A model generated the notes under the pieces. It was not told where the DNA came from, ran no database searches, and saw only the letters and a list, made by a program, of their open reading frames with translations. From Holophagaceae bacterium (GTDB taxonomy: Bacteria; Acidobacteriota; Holophagae; Holophagales; Holophagaceae), in the NCBI GenBank assembly GCA_016722505.1, contig JADKJH010000007.1, forward strand, positions 1-64,000: DNA of 64,000 nt, in the 5' to 3' direction. Each line of letters begins with the position of its first letter. Within the stretch, counting starts at the first letter, position 1. Made by a program: the position numbers and the translations under genes. Of the stretch, positions 59,643 through 64,000 are shown one piece after another.

Positions 59643-60221
59643 TCACTGAGTTGTGAGATTTCCAACGTTGACGTTCATAACCTGTGGGGCGCCTAAGGCA
59701 GGCAAGTACTGGCCTTCAGTAACGCCGATAGAGATGAAGGCTCCTGTGTTCAGGTTTGCATCTGGTTTGAACTGGATCGCGATACGGGCCACCACGCCAT
59801 TCAAAGGTTTAGCGTTGCCTGAACCTTTTTCAGTGACGGTTACACGGAGTGTTCCATCCTGTTTAATTCCTTTAATGAGCTGCGGCGCACCCCCAAGATT
59901 GAGTACAACCCCGTTCTGCACATACTCTGTATCTGCCTCCGCCACCTTTGTTAAAATTGCCTTGGCGGAATCCACAGTGAAAGTGAATGCTACTCCTCTC
60001 CCGTTTCCATTAACAGGACTAACTAAATTTAAAATTATTTTATTACGCGTACTTAAATTATCCTTCACAAGTCTAAAATCACCGCTGGAAGGGTCTGAAT
60101 AACTAAGCCCAGTAGCTTTCTGTGGTGGTGGTGGTGTATTGTTTCCACCACCGCCTCCACCCCCACATGCACAAAGTAAACCCAACGCTAAACAAGGAAA
60201 AATAAATCGCACCTTAACCAT
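59643..60221 (-). CDS. Small lipoprotein, possibly cohesin-like
   Basis: A 192-residue lipoprotein: signal FIFPCLALGLLCAC followed by GGGGGG (lipobox LCAC, lipidated Cys). After a Pro-rich spacer, about 150 residues of predicted beta strands: NKIILNLVSPVNGNGRGVAFTF, then LTKVAEADTEYVQNGVVLNLGG, GTLRVTVTEKGSG, GVVARIAIQFKPDANLNTGAFISIG and MNVNVGNL. The pattern of hydrophobic strands with a late VARIAIQFK strand resembles type I cohesins. It lies three bases after the stop of a protein with a dockerin-like C-terminus. The cohesin idea is inference. Confidence 0.7.
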   Translation of the reverse strand: MVKVRFIFPCLALGLLCACGGGGGGGNNTPPPPQKATGLSYSDPSSGDFRLVKDNLSTRNKIILNLVSPVNGNGRGVAFTFTVDSAKAILTKVAEADTEYVQNGVVLNLGGAPQLIKGIKQDGTLRVTVTEKGSGNAKPLNGVVARIAIQFKPDANLNTGAFISIGVTEGQYLPALGAPQVMNVNVGNLTTQ

Positions 60222-60224
60222 GTG

Positions 60225-63200
60225 TCACCACCCCATTTTCTGAAATAGTTTGGCAAGATCGGCATCATCAATCACGCCATCCCCGTTGAAGTCGTACTTT
60301 GCCAGATCAGCAGCAGCTGTACTTCCGATGGCATTCGCCAAGGCGAGCAGTTTTGGGTACGTCGCACTATTGCCATCGAAATCCGCGCTACGTACCGTTA
60401 TCGTGACGCTGGCATTCTTGGTCGTATCCTCGACACTCGTAGCTGTTACCGTCACCGCGCCAGGCGTACCGGGGGCCGTGAAACGACCGGTAGGATCGAT
60501 GGTTCCAGCGGAGGTTGACCATGTGACGGCTGTTGTGGTGGTGGCGTTGGCCACCGTGGCGGTCATGACGACGGTTTCGCCCGAGAAGCAGCCCATGGTG
60601 GCGGCTGCGACATTGACCATCACTGGCGGCACGGCGGTGATGGTCAGTGCTCGCGAATCCACTGTGCCGGTGATATTGGCGATGGTGAGAGTGGCGCGGT
60701 AGGTCCCGGTCTGGGTGTAGGTATGGACCGGATTGGCGGCCGAACTAGTGCCCTGGTCGCCGAAGTCCCAGGCGTAGGTAGCTGGCGTGCCCAGGCAGGC
60801 GCTGCTGTTGAAGGAGACCTGCAGGGGCGTCCGGCCAGTGGTTTTGTCAGCGGTTGGAATAGCCACGAACTGGTCGAGGTGGCCGACCTCACCGAGAAAG
60901 GGGCTCTCAACGCCGGTGCTGGACAGGGCCAGGACGATGTAGCGCTTGCTCTGGTCGCTCCAGGCAACGGAGAGGTCGGTGCTGCGGGCGACCGCGACCG
61001 GGGAGGCCAGTAGGTTGTAAGTGTTCTCGCTCAGGTTGCGTGCGTAGACCTTGAAACCGACGGGGGAATCCGTGCAGGTCCAGGTGAGCCGGGTCATGCT
61101 GGAGGCGTTGCTCACGGCGGTGAGGTTGGCCACTGGTTGCACCACTGGGGCAAAGGTGAGGGAAGGCGTGGCGCTGGCGCTGAACTGCATGGGCAGGATA
61201 TAGGTCCCGGAGTGCTTCAGCACGTGTACGAGGGAACGGAGCGGAGTGGCGTCACCGTTTAGGGCCTGCGCCCTGAGTGTGACCGTCTCTTCCGCGATCC
61301 CAGTGAGGGAGAGTGTATAGCCCCCGTCCGCCGGACCGGCCAGTTTGAAGGAACTGGAGGCCTGGCCGAAATGCACATCGACCCCAGCGAGGTTGCCGAC
61401 GGTGCCGACGCTGGTCCAACCGGTCTGAGTTCCGGCGGCGTTGCTCAGGCAGGGCAGGGCCTGGCCAAGCACGTCCAGCGCACCGGTCAGGCCGGTGCTG
61501 GCCTGAGTAGCGCTGATAACACGCGCGGCCGGGCCGCTAGCCGGAAAGACGACGTCAGTGCGTCCCTTGCTGAGATCACCCTTAATGGCCTCGATGATCT
61601 TGTTGTTGAGCATTAGGCCTATGTGGGGACCGTACGGACCTGCTACCACATCAATAAGGAAATTGGAGGTGGGCTCCTGGAAATTGGTGAGCTTGCCCGT
61701 GTGGGTGGCAGTGCCTTGTGCGTTGGCCCAAGGCAGAGCAGCCTGGAGGGCCGGCACGGTGCCGTCCCCCAAATCACGGACCATGTCCGGCAGATTCTGG
61801 GACGCCGGAGGGCCCTTTGGGTAGAGGGTGGTGCAGATGGTGCTCACAGGAATGCCGACGATGGTCGAGGGTTGATTATTGGGAGTACCGGGGATATTGG
61901 GGAGATATTGATCATTGGAGAGATACAATTTGGTCTTAACCGTGTTGCCGGTGTCGTCCATGGGCCCGTAGCAGTTGGCCGTCGAGGACATATTTAAGAC
62001 CGAGTTCAATCTGGCCAGGGTCTCGTTGTAGGATGCCTCGGCGTAGGCGACGCCACCTACGTACAGCAGGTCCCAGGTGTTGCCCCCACCCAGGCCGCCT
62101 CCCAGTAGTTCCTTAACGGTGGGCAGATACATATGATAGAAGTCGGCCGTCTCGCCGTTGGAGATGGGCCAGTTGCTCCACCAATGGTAGGAACTGAACC
62201 GGTCGCGGTAATCGGGATTGGCCTGGATTTCGTCCTTGGTCACGTCATCGTAGGTGTCGGGCTGCAGGAGGCTGCCGGTAATGTGGTCGATGGTTTCCGG
62301 TTCGCCGCCGAACCACATCCAGTAAGGGTTGGCCGAGCCCGCGTTGGGTGTGCCGAGCATGATGAATCGATCCACATCCTTGCGGGTGTACCAATACTTC
62401 TGGAGGTAGGCCCGGGTCATCAGGCCTCCCATGCTGTGGGCGATGATGTCCACCTTGCTATAACCGGCCGCCTTCAGCTCATCGATTAACGGCAACAGGT
62501 AGCGGTCTGACGCCTGCTCTACTGGAACACGCCAGTCCCAGGGGGCTCTTCGCACGGTGAAGGAAGGGCTGAGGGCCGCTTCCAATTCATCGAATCCGGT
62601 CTTCGTCCAGAACTTGTAGGTCGTCAGATCCGTGCGCGCCAAGGGGGCAGGCCAGGCCAGGAATGGCAGAAAGGATCCTTCACTGGATGTGGAGCCCATG
62701 ATGCCAGGGATCAGAATCACTGCTCGTTTCCCGGTCAGGGATACGGCATTGCTGAGCACCTTGCCAGGCACCACAAGCATAGTAATGAGTTCGGAATTGA
62801 AGTCCTGGCTGCTCGTGTGCAGGGTAGCCTGGAAGGTGTGCGGACCGCTGGCTAGGTTCTTGAACCTGGCAGTCATGGTGACCGGCCCACTCGCCGACCA
62901 GCCTACTTCCTGATGGTTGGCGGTTCCGGAATCGCACTTGGCGGTTAGGGTGCCGGACAACTGGCCCAACCTTACGGACAGGACGACCTCGCCCTTGGCG
63001 GTGCTGGTGGACAGCACCTGAAACAGGTTCGAATTGCCAGCGACTGAACCGCTGGTGGCGGTCAGGCGCACGCCGCTGCCGACCACGGCGGTCTCCCCCT
63101 GGCCAAGGGTGGGGGTGGCGCAAATCAGATTAGCGGTGGCCGTGCCGGCGGCGAATTGCAAGCTGCGCAGGTTCAGGATGCCGCTCGGGGAAAGGGCCAG

Positions 63201-64000
63201 ATTGGCCCGCTCGTTGAAGGTGGCCAGCACGTTGCCATACTGGTCAACGGCCTTGACGACCACCTGGAAGGCGGCGCCCACGGTCACGTTGGGAAATGTG
63301 CTGAACACGAAATTGGCGAGCTGCGTGGTAGACGGGGAACTGCTGCCCAGGGTGATGTTGTCGAAACCGATTTTGTTGGCGGTGCCGCCAAAATCCACCG
63401 ATCGGGCGATCCCGCTGAACTGCACACCAATGCGTTGCCAGTTGTCGTAGTAGTAATCGGCATCGCCCACCCTGGGCGTCAGGGGCAGGACCAAATGGGC
63501 CAGCTTGATGCCTGTGCCGTCCGGGCCAGAATAGACGTCAATATATCCATTGTAATCGGGTGAACAATAATAGAATGAAAACCCGCCCACGAAGCCGGTG
63601 GGCACGTTCATCCGTGCCGCCTGGCCGTTGAGGAAGAAGAGGATAGTCTTGTGGGACGGTTCGTTGGTGAAGTTGCCGGAGCCGCCGTCGCGCCCGGAGA
63701 TGATGGACAGGGCACCGGGGGTGAAGCTAACGCCGCACCCCGAATAGGCCGTGCCGACATCCACCCGATCGCCGCAACCCTCGAAATCGATGAGAATTTG
63801 TCCCCCTGCGTCCTTGCACATGGGCACGCTGTCGGGGGTTTGGGGAACGCCCGTTGGTGCCGACCAGGTAGCAGCCGGATTGTAGATGTCCTGGCTCGGC
63901 ACCTGGGCCGGCAAGGGTACCGCCAACCCAGCCACTCCTAGAAATGCCGCCACCAGAAGGGCCTGGGCGTCACTGGCCAAGCCTGCAAGCCATTCTTTTG
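60225..64000 (-). CDS. Large secreted lipase-like protein with PKD, Ig-like and dockerin-like domains, 5' end cut
   Basis: The frame is open to the right edge; the visible start (LASDAQALLVAAFLGVAGLA) is within a signal peptide, so only a few codons are missing. An N-terminal domain (about 50-215) with paired cysteines and a PEP-CTERM-like look is followed by Ig-like strands, then an alpha/beta-hydrolase (from about residue 415) of the LCAT type: AVILIPGIMGSTS (oxyanion loop), APWDWRVP and VDIIAHSMGGLMTRAYLQ (nucleophile Ser near 514). Later: fibronectin-like, PKD (YAWDFGDQGTSSAANPVHTY), an Ig-like Big domain (VTWSTSAGTIDPTGRFTAPG) and a C-terminal dockerin-type repeat YDFNGDGVIDDADLAKLFQKMG. 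Substrate unknown. Confidence 0.85.
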   Translation of the reverse strand, partial: KEWLAGLASDAQALLVAAFLGVAGLAVPLPAQVPSQDIYNPAATWSAPTGVPQTPDSVPMCKDAGGQILIDFEGCGDRVDVGTAYSGCGVSFTPGALSIISGRDGGSGNFTNEPSHKTILFFLNGQAARMNVPTGFVGGFSFYYCSPDYNGYIDVYSGPDGTGIKLAHLVLPLTPRVGDADYYYDNWQRIGVQFSGIARSVDFGGTANKIGFDNITLGSSSPSTTQLANFVFSTFPNVTVGAAFQVVVKAVDQYGNVLATFNERANLALSPSGILNLRSLQFAAGTATANLICATPTLGQGETAVVGSGVRLTATSGSVAGNSNLFQVLSTSTAKGEVVLSVRLGQLSGTLTAKCDSGTANHQEVGWSASGPVTMTARFKNLASGPHTFQATLHTSSQDFNSELITMLVVPGKVLSNAVSLTGKRAVILIPGIMGSTSSEGSFLPFLAWPAPLARTDLTTYKFWTKTGFDELEAALSPSFTVRRAPWDWRVPVEQASDRYLLPLIDELKAAGYSKVDIIAHSMGGLMTRAYLQKYWYTRKDVDRFIMLGTPNAGSANPYWMWFGGEPETIDHITGSLLQPDTYDDVTKDEIQANPDYRDRFSSYHWWSNWPISNGETADFYHMYLPTVKELLGGGLGGGNTWDLLYVGGVAYAEASYNETLARLNSVLNMSSTANCYGPMDDTGNTVKTKLYLSNDQYLPNIPGTPNNQPSTIVGIPVSTICTTLYPKGPPASQNLPDMVRDLGDGTVPALQAALPWANAQGTATHTGKLTNFQEPTSNFLIDVVAGPYGPHIGLMLNNKIIEAIKGDLSKGRTDVVFPASGPAARVISATQASTGLTGALDVLGQALPCLSNAAGTQTGWTSVGTVGNLAGVDVHFGQASSSFKLAGPADGGYTLSLTGIAEETVTLRAQALNGDATPLRSLVHVLKHSGTYILPMQFSASATPSLTFAPVVQPVANLTAVSNASSMTRLTWTCTDSPVGFKVYARNLSENTYNLLASPVAVARSTDLSVAWSDQSKRYIVLALSSTGVESPFLGEVGHLDQFVAIPTADKTTGRTPLQVSFNSSACLGTPATYAWDFGDQGTSSAANPVHTYTQTGTYRATLTIANITGTVDSRALTITAVPPVMVNVAAATMGCFSGETVVMTATVANATTTTAVTWSTSAGTIDPTGRFTAPGTPGAVTVTATSVEDTTKNASVTITVRSADFDGNSATYPKLLALANAIGSTAAADLAKYDFNGDGVIDDADLAKLFQKMGW

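Overview
The window is 64 kb of GC-rich bacterial chromosome, densely coding, with mostly housekeeping genes. The gene content (pilMNOPQ cluster, acidobacterial-type surface proteins, a serine/threonine kinase fused to a beta-propeller, type A RNase P RNA, large PstC/PstA permeases) suggests an Acidobacteriota genome, possibly class Holophagae (Geothrix/Holophaga-like). That placement is inference; no rRNA is present to settle it.

Layout. 1-6 kb: the 3' part of a CehA/McbA-like protein, dnaB, a 2-oxoacid dehydrogenase E2 gene and gatA. 6-12.7 kb: a DnaJ-TPR protein, a PP2C phosphatase and pilMNOPQ (type IV pilus alignment complex and secretin), closed by a strong terminator. 12.7-18.1 kb: a small zinc-ribbon protein, a 48-aa membrane protein coupled to a 3-hydroxyacyl-CoA dehydrogenase-like gene, then a tightly overlapping PP2C / RdgC-like / RdgC-partner / N-acetylmuramoyl-L-alanine amidase operon. 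18-31 kb is the accessory-looking part: an IS630-type element sitting inside a short tandem-repeat array, an IS110-type element with a candidate bridge RNA, an AT-rich glycosyltransferase gene, rnpB, and a dispersed family of bipartite palindromes lying between ordinary genes (M14 peptidase, yqgE, DNA glycosylase, guaB, ABC ATPase). 31-38 kb: arfB, Hpt, aldehyde dehydrogenase, pta-purN-ackA, map. 38-49 kb: a phosphate region with two Pit/DUF47 pairs, a PhoB-like regulator, phoU and pstBACS. 49-54 kb: xerD, acpP-fabF, uvrB. 54-64 kb, all minus strand: a kinase/beta-propeller protein, an internally deleted kinase relic, small genes with a striking hairpin, and a secreted lipase-like multidomain protein with a dockerin-like end next to a small lipoprotein that could be cohesin-like.

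Three genes (gatA, the 3-hydroxyacyl-CoA dehydrogenase and a GNAT gene) each carry an apparent single-base frameshift at or beside a G/C run, and a fourth small gene may do so. Since gatA is normally essential or near-essential, sequence error is the simplest reading, but real mutations cannot be excluded from the sequence alone.

The best candidates for something undescribed are the bipartite palindrome family of the 13-31 kb region, the lipase-dockerin/lipoprotein pair at the right edge, the hairpin that sequesters a perfect Shine-Dalgarno sequence at 57.5 kb, and the near-identical DUF47 copies beside diverged Pit genes.
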